NCBI GenBank assembly: GCA_021202075.1
Contig: JAJQDT010000110.1
Coordinates: 36,369 to 100,368 of the forward strand
Source: Lachnospiraceae bacterium
Lineage (GTDB): Bacteria; Bacillota; Clostridia; Lachnospirales; Lachnospiraceae
DNA length: 64,000 nucleotides
Direction: 5' to 3'
The first letter of the stretch is position 1; every line of letters starts with the position of its first letter. This document shows positions 17,948-29,222 of the stretch, one piece after another. The translations under genes were made by a program, and so were the position numbers. The notes beneath the pieces were generated by a model. That model had not been told where the DNA came from, searched no databases, and worked only from the letters and a program-made list of their open reading frames with translations.

Positions 17948-20296
17948 TTACACTATACTCGGTACGAGCCGCGGCCGGGCCTCGAGCACGGCCGCTGATG
18001 TTTCCGGAAGCACAATCTTCAGCTCGCCGCCGATGAGCGGGTAGGCCGCGGATTCCTCGGTGAAACCGTCCTTTGTCGTCTCAAAGACCTGTTCGAGGAC
18101 ACTGTCATTCGTAATGCCCGCCGACCAGACCGGCAGGGTCAGCTCCATCCGCTCCTCGCGATTGTTAAAAAGGATCACCATCTGGCTTTTTCGGCTGAAT
18201 CGCCCATACGCCAGCCAATTCGTTCCGCCGCCCAGAATTCGCAGGGAACCATGTGTCAGGACCGGATATCTGCGGTGCATCGCAATCACGCGCCGGTGAA
18301 ACTCCAGCATCTGCTTATCCTCATGCCCCCATGGATAGGTGCGCCGGTTGTCCGGATCGGTAAAGCCGCAGACCCCGGCCTCGTCGCCGTAATACAGAGT
18401 CGGCGCGCCCGGCCAGGTCATCTGCATCACGACCGCCTCACGCATGATTTCCGGCCGGATTCCCTTGCCGGCCGCCTCCCCGCCAAGCTGATCCACACGC
18501 CCGACCGTTCCGCTGGTGCGTGTCAGAAAGCGGGAATGGTCGTGATTGGAAAGCTGATTCATCGCCACCTGCAGCGACGGTGTGAGGAATTCCGTCATAT
18601 TCATCGCCATCGAACGCCGGAAGCTGTCCGCATCCCCGCGCAGCTCTCCCTTATATTCATCACTGTGCTTTTCCATACCGGTAAAAAACCAGGTCACCGG
18701 CTCCATAAACGCGCGGTAGTTCATCACCGTGTCCCACTCATCGCCGCCCAACCAGGCGGACGCGTCCTCATAATGCTCCGCCAGAATCATGGCGTCCGGA
18801 TTCGCCGTCTTCACTGCCTTGCGGAACTTTTTCCAGAACCGGTGGTTGTACTCCGGCGAAAATCCGAGATCCGCCGCCACATCCAGCCGCCAGCCGTCCA
18901 CATTGTAAGGCGGGGATACCCATTTCGCCGCAATCCGCAGGATATATTCCTCCAGTTCCGGCGACGCCTCATAATTCAGCTTCGGCAGCGTCTCATACCC
19001 CCACCAGCCCTCATAGTAATCATTATATGGCCATTCATGCTCATTGTTGAACTTAAAAAACGAACGGTACGGGCTGTCCGCCGAGACATAAGCGCCCTTC
19101 TCATAGCCCGGCTGCTTCTCATAGATCCGCTCGCGATCCATCCATTTATTAAACGAGCCGCAGTGATTGAACACACCGTCCAGAATCACGCGCATCCCGC
19201 GCCGGTGTACCTCCTCGACAAACCGTGCGAAAAATGCATTGCTCGCCTCCAGGTTCCGGATATCCGTCACGCGGCTGATGTAGCGGGTCGCGTCACGGTT
19301 GGTCAGGTGCATACGTTTCTTTGACGAACTGTTTTCCATCGAAGACATTGAGGCGCCATCCGCCATCTCCGGACGCTCTGGCTGTACCGGCCCTGACGCC
19401 GATCCTTCGCTGCCAGCCGACCAGATGTATTCCGACGCATCACCGCCCGATAACCGCACGGATTCCGGCGTATCACCACCCAACGGCCACACCGTTCCCG
19501 GCGCATCGCCGCCCGACGACTGTACAGATCCAGGCGCATCGCCGCCCGACGGCGAATCCGAGCAGGCGGCCAGCGTATCTCCGCGCTCCGCCACGATCAC
19601 CCCGATATGCGGATCCACATAATCATAATCCTGCGTGTCATATTTATGGTTCGAAGGCGAGACAAAAATCGGGTTCAGGTACAATACCTCCACGCCAAGC
19701 TCCTGCAGATAATCCAGCTTATCCCAGATCCCCTGCAGGTCGCCCCCGTAAAATTCACGCGTGTCATCCGCCTGGGGCAGCTGATCCCAGTCCGTCACCC
19801 GGCTCACCGGCTTTTCCAGGTAAAAATACTCCTTATCAAGCACATCATTCGACGGATCCCCATTGCAAAACCGCTCCGTAAAAATCTGGTACATGACCGC
19901 GCCCTTCGCCCAGTCCGGCGTCGAAAAGCCAGGCACCAGCGCAAATAGACGGCTCTGGTTCAAGTTCCGCGACACGCCGAGACGCGTGTAAAAGCAGCGC
20001 ACGCTCCCCGCCTGCACTTCAAAATAATAGCGGACCGGATCCTCCCCCACCGTAATCTCCGTCGCATAATAATCAAACCGCGAATCACTCGACTCAACCT
20101 CCATCGCCTTTTTCATCGCGCCGCTGATAAAAAACACGACATCCACATTGTCGCGCTTCGTTCGGAAGCGGATCTTCACCGTATCGCCCGGCATCGGCTC
20201 CATCGGCGTCACAAAATTCTCCGTGCAGTCACTGAACAGCGATTCTACATCAAAAATCGGCCGCATATGAACAAAATAATCCAGCCGCTTCATCAT
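17948..20296 (-). CDS. GH13 alpha-glycosidase, neopullulanase-like, with repeat insertion
   Basis: A 782-residue alpha-glucan-degrading enzyme, apparently cytoplasmic. Residues 10-120 form an N-terminal beta domain. The GH13 barrel shows DGVFNHCGSF (373-382), GWRLDVAADLGF with nucleophile Asp472, ILAEHYE with acid Glu507, and SNHDHSRF with Asp586. Residues about 242-331 are an insertion with four 11-residue repeats (SGGDAPGSVQS type) within the usual loop after DPHIGVI. The start is unclear. ATGATGAAG at 20296 has only A-rich sequence before it. A much better site (GGGGAG, then ATG at 20318) is out of frame by one A in an A9 run. If slippage or a sequencing slip removes one A, the protein begins MDKKKKKMMKRL. 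Confidence 0.9.
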   Translation of the reverse strand: MMKRLDYFVHMRPIFDVESLFSDCTENFVTPMEPMPGDTVKIRFRTKRDNVDVVFFISGAMKKAMEVESSDSRFDYYATEITVGEDPVRYYFEVQAGSVRCFYTRLGVSRNLNQSRLFALVPGFSTPDWAKGAVMYQIFTERFCNGDPSNDVLDKEYFYLEKPVSRVTDWDQLPQADDTREFYGGDLQGIWDKLDYLQELGVEVLYLNPIFVSPSNHKYDTQDYDYVDPHIGVIVAERGDTLAACSDSPSGGDAPGSVQSSGGDAPGTVWPLGGDTPESVRLSGGDASEYIWSAGSEGSASGPVQPERPEMADGASMSSMENSSSKKRMHLTNRDATRYISRVTDIRNLEASNAFFARFVEEVHRRGMRVILDGVFNHCGSFNKWMDRERIYEKQPGYEKGAYVSADSPYRSFFKFNNEHEWPYNDYYEGWWGYETLPKLNYEASPELEEYILRIAAKWVSPPYNVDGWRLDVAADLGFSPEYNHRFWKKFRKAVKTANPDAMILAEHYEDASAWLGGDEWDTVMNYRAFMEPVTWFFTGMEKHSDEYKGELRGDADSFRRSMAMNMTEFLTPSLQVAMNQLSNHDHSRFLTRTSGTVGRVDQLGGEAAGKGIRPEIMREAVVMQMTWPGAPTLYYGDEAGVCGFTDPDNRRTYPWGHEDKQMLEFHRRVIAMHRRYPVLTHGSLRILGGGTNWLAYGRFSRKSQMVILFNNREERMELTLPVWSAGITNDSVLEQVFETTKDGFTEESAAYPLIGGELKIVLPETSAAVLEARPRLVPSIV
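19418..19549. repeat. Four 33-bp tandem repeats inside the GH13 gene
   Basis: Four 33-bp units encode the 11-residue repeats SGGDAPGSVQS, SGGDAPGTVWP, LGGDTPESVRL and SGGDASEYIWS. The period keeps the reading frame. They sit in a loop of the catalytic barrel. Confidence 0.9.
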
Positions 20297-20300
20297 TTTT

Positions 20301-20330
20301 TTCTTTTTTTTTATCCATAAAACGCTCCCC
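20301..20330 (-). promoter_or_regulatory. Strong ribosome binding site and out-of-frame start over an A9 run
   Basis: On the minus strand, GGGGAG (complement of 20325-20330) stands 6 bases before ATG at 20318, which is followed by GAT, nine A, G and seven A. That ATG is one base out of frame with the glycosidase. With eight A it would read directly into MMKRLDYF. Confidence 0.6.
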
Positions 20331-20535
20331 ACATATATTTCAGGTTTCCATGTGCTGCCCGGCTTCAGGAACTGTCGCGAACCACGATTTCTCCGCAAAG
20401 TCCGGGCGCAAACAGGTGAACTATATTATAAGCCAGGATACGCCGCTTTCGCAACCATTTTTGCAGATTTCTGCCCCCGGCGATTTCTGTACGTTACTGG
20501 TCACTCCCCGACCACTCACTTACTGCGTGGTCAGA

Positions 20536-20575
20536 GCTTATCCCGCACGAAGTGTGGGATGCCACCCGGCGAGGG
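20536..20575. repeat. Dispersed hairpin repeat A, copy 1
   Basis: On the complementary strand the block reads CGCCGGGTGGCATCCCACAC-TTCGTGCGGGATAAGC. Two close copies are at 23011-23056 and 44336-44380. The core GGCATCCC...GGGATA.GCC folds into a hairpin with a TTCG loop. The stretch 20319-21036 contains this, a terminator and no convincing gene. Confidence 0.7.
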
Positions 20576-20702
20576 GCGAAAACGCAGTGGCAACAGCATC
20601 CGACTCCTCGCCGGAGCGGCAGGCATCCTTGTCACACAACACGAAGCCCCCGGCATCTGTAGGCAGAAGGAAAGCGGATTTTTTGTGTATTCTGAGCACA
20701 CA

Positions 20703-20730
20703 GAAAAAGCAGCCGCAAGGCTGCTTTTTC
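20703..20730 (-). terminator. Terminator after the DUF4250 gene
   Basis: AAAAAGCAGCC, loop GCAA, GGCTGCTTTTT: an 11-bp perfect stem with T-runs on both strands, so it may work in both directions. It is the first strong terminator after the DUF4250 stop codon on the minus strand. Confidence 0.6.
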
Positions 20731-21036
20731 CGGAGAAGGTATCTCTCAAATGGGGTGTAGCAAAAACTATATAATGTATTGGGGGTTTTACGAGATACAT
20801 TATATCATCCCAACCAAATTCAGTGTGCACAAACTTCACAAAAAAGAGATATCGTTTTTGTGCAGAACGCACATCAAAGTCTCATGTATTAAACACCAAA
20901 AACGTCTGCTCCTCGTTTCGGTCACTCTTCAACGCATACCACCGGCACGCAAAACCGTTTAACAATAACCGTGCTGCCAGTGGCAGAAGCAAATGCTTCG
21001 AATAGCCGGAAGGAGGGAAACGACAGGTTGACCTAG

Positions 21037-21213
21037 TCAAACAAATGCATTTCTATTGCTATCATATGCATAATCCACCGCTGCCAGTTTTTCTGTAATC
21101 GCCTCTTTCGAAACGCCTAGCCCCGCGCACAGATCATCAAGCGACGCATAGTTATCGCGGAGCTGCGTATTGATGTAGCTCAGTAAAATCATCGGGTCAT
21201 TCGGTAATTCCAT
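21037..21213 (-). CDS. DUF4250 small protein
   Basis: A 58-residue protein, MELPNDPMILLSYINTQLRD, then YASLDDLCAGLGVSKEAI and YDSNRNAFV. This is the complete DUF4250 family sequence, found mainly in Clostridia; it resembles a small winged-helix or HTH-like domain but its function is unknown. I start at the second Met because the family begins there and GAGGAG lies upstream; the longer open frame to 21330 has no family support. It follows the ATPase gene on the same strand after about 110 bases and may be cotranscribed. Confidence 0.8.
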   Translation of the reverse strand: MELPNDPMILLSYINTQLRDNYASLDDLCAGLGVSKEAITEKLAAVDYAYDSNRNAFV

Positions 21214-21326
21214 GTCAAAAGTTCTCCTCTCTGAATGCAGCATCATACCCTTTCGCTGCCCGAATCCTTTCATACATAAGCCGGGGGCTTTTATGGCCTG
21301 CGATTCGCACGTCAGGCGGTTTTTAC

Positions 21327-22907
21327 TCACACCACGGCCTCGACCAGCACCCGGTCTCCAAGGACAATCTCCTGAACCCCAATCGTTTTCTTCTTATTAA
21401 AACAAAAGCTGAGCATATATCCTTTTTTCAGATGATAATGATCCAGGTACTCCAGAAGCTGGTCTTCACCTCTTTCATTATAAGCATTTCCCCGCCAGAT
21501 TTTGCACTCGATTACATACTGCTCGCCATGATAATCAATAATAAGATCCGTCCTCTCCCGGTTGCGTGTCTGCGCTTCGACATAGCTGTTTCCCTCGCCA
21601 TTAATAATCGGTTTCAAAAACAGCATAAAGTAGCGCCTTCCCACATCCTCCAGAAACTTCTCATCCCGGTCGCCGTACAGATCATCAAAACTCACCACAA
21701 AGCGTTCCAGGATTCGTCTGACATTCAGGTGACCGCCGGTGATAAACTGGTTTTTTGCTATCAGACCGGCATCATAAAGCTCGCTGGTTCCATATTCATC
21801 CGACATAAACCAGTTATACAGGACGGTCTCAAAAATCCGATTGAAGATGACCGCCGTTCCATTTTCATTTCGAATAAAACCGAACATCGCCGCAATCTCG
21901 ATATAATCATTCATCGGCGTGTACGGGATCGGTTTGCCAGTAAACAGCAGATCATAAAGCACCTTCCGAAGCTTCGGATAATCCTCAACCTTTCCCTTCA
22001 AAGACAAAAACAGCGCATTCGTCTCATTTGTCAGCAGCTTTACTGCCTCGAGAAGCCCTTCTTTTGTCCATGCAGAAGCTTTATCCGGAAAATTATCGCT
22101 TCCGGCGATTCTCTCGTCCATCAATTTGCAGATTCTTGAAGAAAGATATGGATACCCAGAAGTATAATCATATATCAGCTCCGATATCTCATCAATGTTC
22201 ATTCCTGTCTGATAATCTTTTTCATAATCCCACAGCATCTGAGCGATGTCTGATACAGAAAATCTCATATCTACGATAAAATCCGCTGCAATATTCCACG
22301 GACTGTTCGACTTATGTTCCTCTTCAGGTCTGATTTTCTTTTTGATATTCCGCACATCATAAACGCCCGCCAGAATCACCGACTGGAAAGCCCCGGCCTT
22401 CGGCCGCTTTAAATAATACGCCCGCAGCTGCGCCAGGAAATCAATGAACACCTGATTATTGGTCGCCGTGTCCACCTCGTCAATGATGAGAACAGGCGGT
22501 GTTTCCAGCTTCCCGCACCATGTTTTAATCACCCGGAACAATGCATTAAGAGAGCTAACCCTCGCCGTACCTTCCGCAAACGCGAGGAACTGCTCCTCTA
22601 TCCCCTCCGGGAATTCCTCCACCGTATCGAGCAGCTCATCCGAAAATGCCTGTACAAATGATTCTTCCGTACTAAACGACGAAGCTCCCAGCGTCTGAAA
22701 ATCCAGACTGATCACTACATAATCTTTTTGCAGATATTCGGCAAGTGCATTCAGCGTCGTCGTTTTTCCAAACTGCCTGGCACGGTTGATGGTAAAATAA
22801 TCTCCGGCATCCACCATCCGCTTTATTTCTTCCAGACGCGTGGTCAGATCGACCATATAATGCTTCTCCGGTCTGCACGCTCCATTTACATTAAATATCT
22901 TAGCCAT
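21327..22907 (-). CDS. AAA ATPase with C-terminal PD-(D/E)XK domain
   Basis: A 526-residue protein. The N-terminal P-loop is RARQFGKTTTLN with Walker B PPVLIIDEVD. A helical middle region (residues about 200-400) is followed by a PD-(D/E)XK nuclease-like core, RTDLIIDYHGEQYVIECKIW. This AAA-like/nuclease-like architecture is abundant in Clostridia and Bacteroidetes and its role is not established. I start at MAKIFNVNGACRPEKHY, behind GGGGTGA; the open frame extends 23 codons further. A C-terminal fragment of a close relative lies at 28434-28830, so the genome has carried several copies. It may be a selfish or defence-related gene; this is inference. Confidence 0.8.
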   Translation of the reverse strand: MAKIFNVNGACRPEKHYMVDLTTRLEEIKRMVDAGDYFTINRARQFGKTTTLNALAEYLQKDYVVISLDFQTLGASSFSTEESFVQAFSDELLDTVEEFPEGIEEQFLAFAEGTARVSSLNALFRVIKTWCGKLETPPVLIIDEVDTATNNQVFIDFLAQLRAYYLKRPKAGAFQSVILAGVYDVRNIKKKIRPEEEHKSNSPWNIAADFIVDMRFSVSDIAQMLWDYEKDYQTGMNIDEISELIYDYTSGYPYLSSRICKLMDERIAGSDNFPDKASAWTKEGLLEAVKLLTNETNALFLSLKGKVEDYPKLRKVLYDLLFTGKPIPYTPMNDYIEIAAMFGFIRNENGTAVIFNRIFETVLYNWFMSDEYGTSELYDAGLIAKNQFITGGHLNVRRILERFVVSFDDLYGDRDEKFLEDVGRRYFMLFLKPIINGEGNSYVEAQTRNRERTDLIIDYHGEQYVIECKIWRGNAYNERGEDQLLEYLDHYHLKKGYMLSFCFNKKKTIGVQEIVLGDRVLVEAVV

Positions 22908-23010
22908 TGCAATGTCACCCCTGTCTAAAATAACCTTGTTTTTATATATAATGCCTGATATCAGAAACAAAGTCAAGCCTTTTTTATTTCTTTAGCCGCA
23001 AAATTCCCTC

Positions 23011-23056
23011 GCCGGGTGGCATCCCACGCTTCGCATGGGATATGCCCTCGCCGGGT
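23011..23056. repeat. Dispersed hairpin repeat A, copy 2
   Basis: GCCGGGTGGCATCCCACGC, then TTCGCATGGGATATGCCCTC and a second GCCGGGT. The hairpin arms are GGCATCCCA and TGGGATATGCC. It lies between the ATPase start and the clpB terminator. CTGTGCATAGAAAAA follows, resembling the CTGCGCATAAG after copy 3. Confidence 0.7.
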
Positions 23057-23114
23057 TATACCCTCAATCTTCGATAGTGGGGCGTGGTATATGCTTTACC
23101 CGGCTCTGTGCATA

Positions 23115-23151
23115 GAAAAACCCGGAATTCACTCTTTCGGGCAAATTCCGG
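23115..23151 (-). terminator. Terminator of clpB
   Basis: CCGGAATT (23122-23129) pairs with AATTCCGG (23144-23151), followed on the minus strand by GGTTTTTC. It is 100 bases after the clpB stop. Confidence 0.6.
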
Positions 23152-23250
23152 ATAGCTGTTTCTCATATTATAATTTGAAAAGGTAAATAGCAGATACTGC
23201 GGATTCTTCAACACTCTGGAACCAGCTTTTCCGCAGGCTCTCCTTATATT

Positions 23251-25854
<2,604 letters not shown>

Positions 25855-25894
25855 AAGCTCCCTCCTCGTCTGTATCATTTTTTGTTACATCAGT

Positions 25895-25937
25895 ACTATA
25901 GCACCGATTGTTAGCCACGTCAAGTGTCGAGTGCTAA
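25895..25937 (-). promoter_or_regulatory. clpB promoter overlapping an imperfect CIRCE element
   Basis: On the minus strand: TTAGCACTC, nine bases, CGTGGCTAA (CIRCE consensus TTAGCACTC-N9-GAGTGCTAA; the second arm is degenerate). TTGACG overlaps the second arm and is followed after exactly 17 bases by TATAGT. An HrcA dimer bound here would cover the -35 box. Confidence 0.7.
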
Positions 25938-26071
25938 TTTCGCGCATTTTTTTCAAACCATTCGTGCAATCTTTTTATCAAAATTTTCGAAAAAAATTAT
26001 CGGCTGCCCGTCAAATTTACACATTTCAATCATTTACATCACGAATTCTTTTGCCCAGAAAAGGGATATGA

Positions 26072-26290
26072 ATGAACGTTCCGAAGGCGAGCAGCATCCG
26101 GGTAATCCTGTCCGATCAGCAGGAATTCACGTACACGGTAAAAAACTTTGCCTGTCTTGCCCACGGCATTGAAGAGCTGAACAGGGATAAGATGATCGTC
26201 TTTATCCACTTCCAGATGGTACGGGTGAGGGAATTCCTGATGCCGGACGGGGATGCGCGTTTGCTTACAGAAAATGAAAAAACATATTGA
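26072..26290 (+). CDS. Small hypothetical protein
   Basis: A 72-residue open frame starting MNVPKASSIRVILSDQQEF, with AAAAGGG upstream. I do not recognise it. The segment around HGIEELNRDKMIVFIHFQMV faintly resembles the region QQIREKHLLILIPFTPIRF of the Rpn-like protein encoded at 26950, so it could be a fragment of such a gene. It lies between the clpB promoter and the XRE repressor on the plus strand. Coding status is uncertain. Confidence 0.35.
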   Translation: MNVPKASSIRVILSDQQEFTYTVKNFACLAHGIEELNRDKMIVFIHFQMVRVREFLMPDGDARLLTENEKTY

Positions 26291-26357
26291 CAGATTCGTC
26301 TATTCGGAATATAATTCGTATTAACGGATTTTATTTTAGCAGCAGACAGGAGCAGCC

Positions 26358-26711
26358 ATGACTATCAGTGAAAAGATCTTTGAGCTATTAGAAAAACGTG
26401 GGATGTCCCAGAAAGAATTTTCAGATAAAACAGGCATCGCGCAGAGTGCCGTCAGCGACTGGAAACGGAAAAAGACCAATCCTGTGTCGGATAAAATATT
26501 GATTATCTGTGAGGTTCTTGATGTCACCCCGGAGGAATTGCTCTCAGGCACAGAGCAGTCTGGCGGCCGGAGCAGGAAACAGGACTATTACATCATCGGC
26601 AAAGATACGGAGCTTGGGTTACTGGTCGAAAGCTACAGGAATCTGGCTCCGGAAATGCGCGCGAGGTTAGAAGGATATATGGAAGCATTAAAGGCAATGG
26701 AAGAACACTGA
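26358..26711 (+). CDS. XRE-family transcriptional regulator
   Basis: A 117-residue DNA-binding protein. Residues 1-62 are a Cro/CI-type helix-turn-helix domain, with GMSQKEFSDKTGIAQSAVSDW as the turn and recognition helix. The C-terminal half (LVESYRNLAPEMRARLEGYM) is a short helical tail, probably for dimerisation. AGGAGC precedes the ATG. It is followed after 238 bases by the Rpn-like gene on the same strand, which may be its target, but no operator repeat stands out between them. Confidence 0.85.
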   Translation: MTISEKIFELLEKRGMSQKEFSDKTGIAQSAVSDWKRKKTNPVSDKILIICEVLDVTPEELLSGTEQSGGRSRKQDYYIIGKDTELGLLVESYRNLAPEMRARLEGYMEALKAMEEH

Positions 26712-26949
26712 CTTTCTATGCATAATTTTCCTGTGCACTGATTTTTTGTGTATTATTTTTGCGCAGTTATTCGTTTAAACGTATTATGTGTAGTAAAACG
26801 TCCTTCGGGCAAATGAGAAGCACCGACAGTTCGCAAAGGAATTGGTAACAACAGGACAGCTGGATGTGCAGAGAAACCGATTCATCAGGCAGCACTCCAT
26901 CACGCCCGGACTTTTTTATTTGAAAACGATGACAGGAGGAGGCGCACAC

Positions 26950-28233
26950 ATGTCTGAAAAAAGGTTTACCTCTGTTACAGGCTCCGCTGCTACAGAGCCA
27001 TCTGCTACAAAACCCTATATTGTAGAACCCGCTGTCGCAGAACCTTCTCAGGAAATGTTTCAGACGGATTCCGGCTTCACGAGAGGCATTCATACCGAGC
27101 AGCAGCTCTGGGACGAAATCTTTAAAAAGGAACTCTATGAAATGCCATTTTTGCTGTTGCCTCTGCTCTATGAGATTTATGGGATGGAATATCCGCGGGA
27201 GACACCGGTCACTCCGATTGCCACAGAGTTTTCAGTGGAAAGTCCGGATACAAAAGAAATAACCTCCATTCGATCCGATATGACCTTAAAAGTTGCCCTG
27301 TCTGATATTTTCCACTTTGAGTGTGAGATTTCGACAGATCCGGATATGAGTCTGCGTATGTATGACTACGATTCTCGAGTAGCATTAACTTACCCGGTGC
27401 GGCAGAAAAAGATACCGATTCTGCTAAAATATCCGCACTCGGCAATTCTGTATCTCAAGCCAGGAGTCAGAACGCCGGAGCCTCTTACCTGCAGACTGTA
27501 TTTTCCACCCGGCAAGTTGGTTCATGCAGTACAGACGCAGAATTCTCACACAAATGAAAATGCAAAAAAATCTGTGCAAAGATCAGAAGCTAAAAAAAAT
27601 CAGCCGGATACGGCAGATGAAGTAAATACCGAGGCGCGACCGAGTGTGAAGGCATCGCTTGACGCGAAGAATCTGTCAGGCACGGAAGATTTGTCTGATA
27701 ATAAAAGTCCTGGAACGGAGGGGCTGACGGACGAGATTTCATATGTAGACTATTTAATACCTGTAGTGAAAGTGCAGGCATATAGTTTACAGCAGATCCG
27801 AGAAAAGCACCTGCTGATTCTGATACCATTCACACCGATACGATTTCGTCCCCTGTTAAAACGAATGAAAAAAGAACCCACTTTTGCAAAAAACGAATTG
27901 ACAAATTTCTATCAGGAAATTATACTGACATTAGACGAGGCAGTGACAGATGGCTACATCAGCGAACAAAATCGCAAATGTATCCTTTCATTACTGCAAA
28001 AAGCCATGATCCGGGTGTTTAATAAAACCACGTTTTTATCGGAGGTGATACATATGACAGCACCTGTGCTGGAATTTGAGTGGGAGACAGTCGAAAGACT
28101 GGAAAAGGAAATTGCTGTACTGAAAGAAGAAAATGCGAAGAAGGATGCAATAATGGCAGAAAAAGATGCGGAAATCAGAGCTTTGCGTAAACGGCGCTGG
28201 GGAATCTTTTATGGCAGGAGAAAAGAAGGGTAA
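26950..28233 (+). CDS. Rpn/PD-(D/E)XK-like protein with coiled-coil end
   Basis: A 427-residue protein. Residues about 110-160 show SDMTLKVALSDIFHFECEIS and MSLRMYDYDSRVAL, a pattern typical of the Rpn/DUF4351-like PD-(D/E)XK nuclease superfamily (acidic residue, then E-x-E, then RMxxYD). Residues about 200-260 are a polar low-complexity linker rich in Lys, Asp, Glu and Ser. The conserved segment then resumes (IPVVKVQAYSLQQIREKHLL). The last 60 residues are a charged coiled coil. AGGAGGAGG stands before the chosen ATG; an open frame of 36 more codons upstream has no such site. Members of this superfamily promote DNA breakage and recombination in other bacteria. The function here is inferred. 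Confidence 0.6.
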   Translation: MSEKRFTSVTGSAATEPSATKPYIVEPAVAEPSQEMFQTDSGFTRGIHTEQQLWDEIFKKELYEMPFLLLPLLYEIYGMEYPRETPVTPIATEFSVESPDTKEITSIRSDMTLKVALSDIFHFECEISTDPDMSLRMYDYDSRVALTYPVRQKKIPILLKYPHSAILYLKPGVRTPEPLTCRLYFPPGKLVHAVQTQNSHTNENAKKSVQRSEAKKNQPDTADEVNTEARPSVKASLDAKNLSGTEDLSDNKSPGTEGLTDEISYVDYLIPVVKVQAYSLQQIREKHLLILIPFTPIRFRPLLKRMKKEPTFAKNELTNFYQEIILTLDEAVTDGYISEQNRKCILSLLQKAMIRVFNKTTFLSEVIHMTAPVLEFEWETVERLEKEIAVLKEENAKKDAIMAEKDAEIRALRKRRWGIFYGRRKEG

Positions 28234-28433
28234 AGTCTCTGATGTCCGGCAAAAGCCCCTAAAAGGCAAAGCGAATGCACAGCAGGGGCTTCTCTCCTGA
28301 ATCTGTGCAGATAGCAAAAGAACCTTCAATGGCTCTTTTGCTTTGCACCCGCCATCGCCCTGCGTTTCCCGTTACTCTCTTCATTCTCTGCCATTCTTTG
28401 CCATTTCCTGCCAGTTCCTGCAATTCTCTTATC

Positions 28434-28830
28434 CTACACCACAGCCTCCACCAGGACGCGCTCCCCCACCAGAAGCTGCTTCACGCCAGTCTGCTTCTTT
28501 TTATTGAAGTTAAAGCTCAACATATATCCCTTCTGCAGGTGGTAGTAGTCCATATACTCCAGCAGCTGGTTTTCTCCCCGCCGGTTGTACTCCTGACCAT
28601 GATAAATTTTCATCTCCAGGACAAATTGCATTCCTTTATAGTCGATAATGACATCTGTCCGTTTCATGTTGCGTGTCCGGGATTCAATATAACAATTCCC
28701 GGTCCCATTTATGATAGGCTTCAGATAAATCAGAAAAATCCTTCTTCCGTTGTCCTCGATGAATTTATCGTCCGCATCCGCGTAAATATCTTCGAAATAT
28801 TCACAGAACTTCTGCAGCACCAGCTCCATC
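28434..28830 (-). pseudogene. C-terminal remnant of an ATPase/PD-(D/E)XK gene
   Basis: The translation (EDIYADADDKFIEDNGRRIF, KRTDVIIDYKGMQFVLEMKI, GYMLSFNFNKKK, GERVLVEAVV) matches the last ~130 residues of the ATPase at 21327-22907 almost position by position, ending in the same VEAVV. The P-loop part is missing. The nuclease-like core is kept except that the ECK is EMK. It is a truncated paralogue and probably not functional. The frame is open to 28865, but homology starts near 28830. Confidence 0.75.
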
Positions 28831-29018
28831 TGAAGAAATAAATAAATGGCAGAAAAAGATATCACAGAAAATTACTGGAAGACGAACATATTTGAAATCG
28901 CATGGCTTGAAGATGAGACTGTTGCAAAGTTTAAAAGCGATTTCCGGAGACCGCAGGTTTGAATTGAAACAAAATGAACACATATCAAAAGAGCAGGCAT
29001 GCATCCGTCTGAATTCTT

Positions 29019-29210
29019 CTATAGACGAATATTGGACGTTCCAAAAGCTTTTGGCAGAGTCGGCAGACTCCGTATCATCCATCTTTGCCTGAATCTCTGC
29101 CACGGAATTGCCCGCCCCTTGATCTCAAAGGTAAAAATACTCGCTCCGCCATTTGGGAAGTATTTCTGATACAGCTCATGGTCCAGATGATCCGGCAAAG
29201 AAGGATTCAA
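29019..29210 (-). pseudogene. Fragment of an O-acetylhomoserine sulfhydrylase gene (metY-like)
   Basis: The frame encodes NPSLPDHLDHELYQKYFPNG followed by GASIFTFEIKG, the near-C-terminal segment of MetY-type PLP enzymes. After this the expected GG...FIDxLxxFSLLANVADxKSL part is replaced by out-of-frame sequence; DSAKSFW in the next frame may be the decayed ADAKSL motif. The active-site half is absent. It lies 13 bases after the stop of the UroD gene. It appears to be a relic left by deletion. Confidence 0.6.
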
Positions 29211-29222
29211 AAATTATGTCAG

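Noticed and set aside
20531..20872. Minus-strand 113-codon frame in the gap after the glycosidase
   Set aside because: It runs through the hairpin repeat and the terminator and has no start signal; treated as noncoding.
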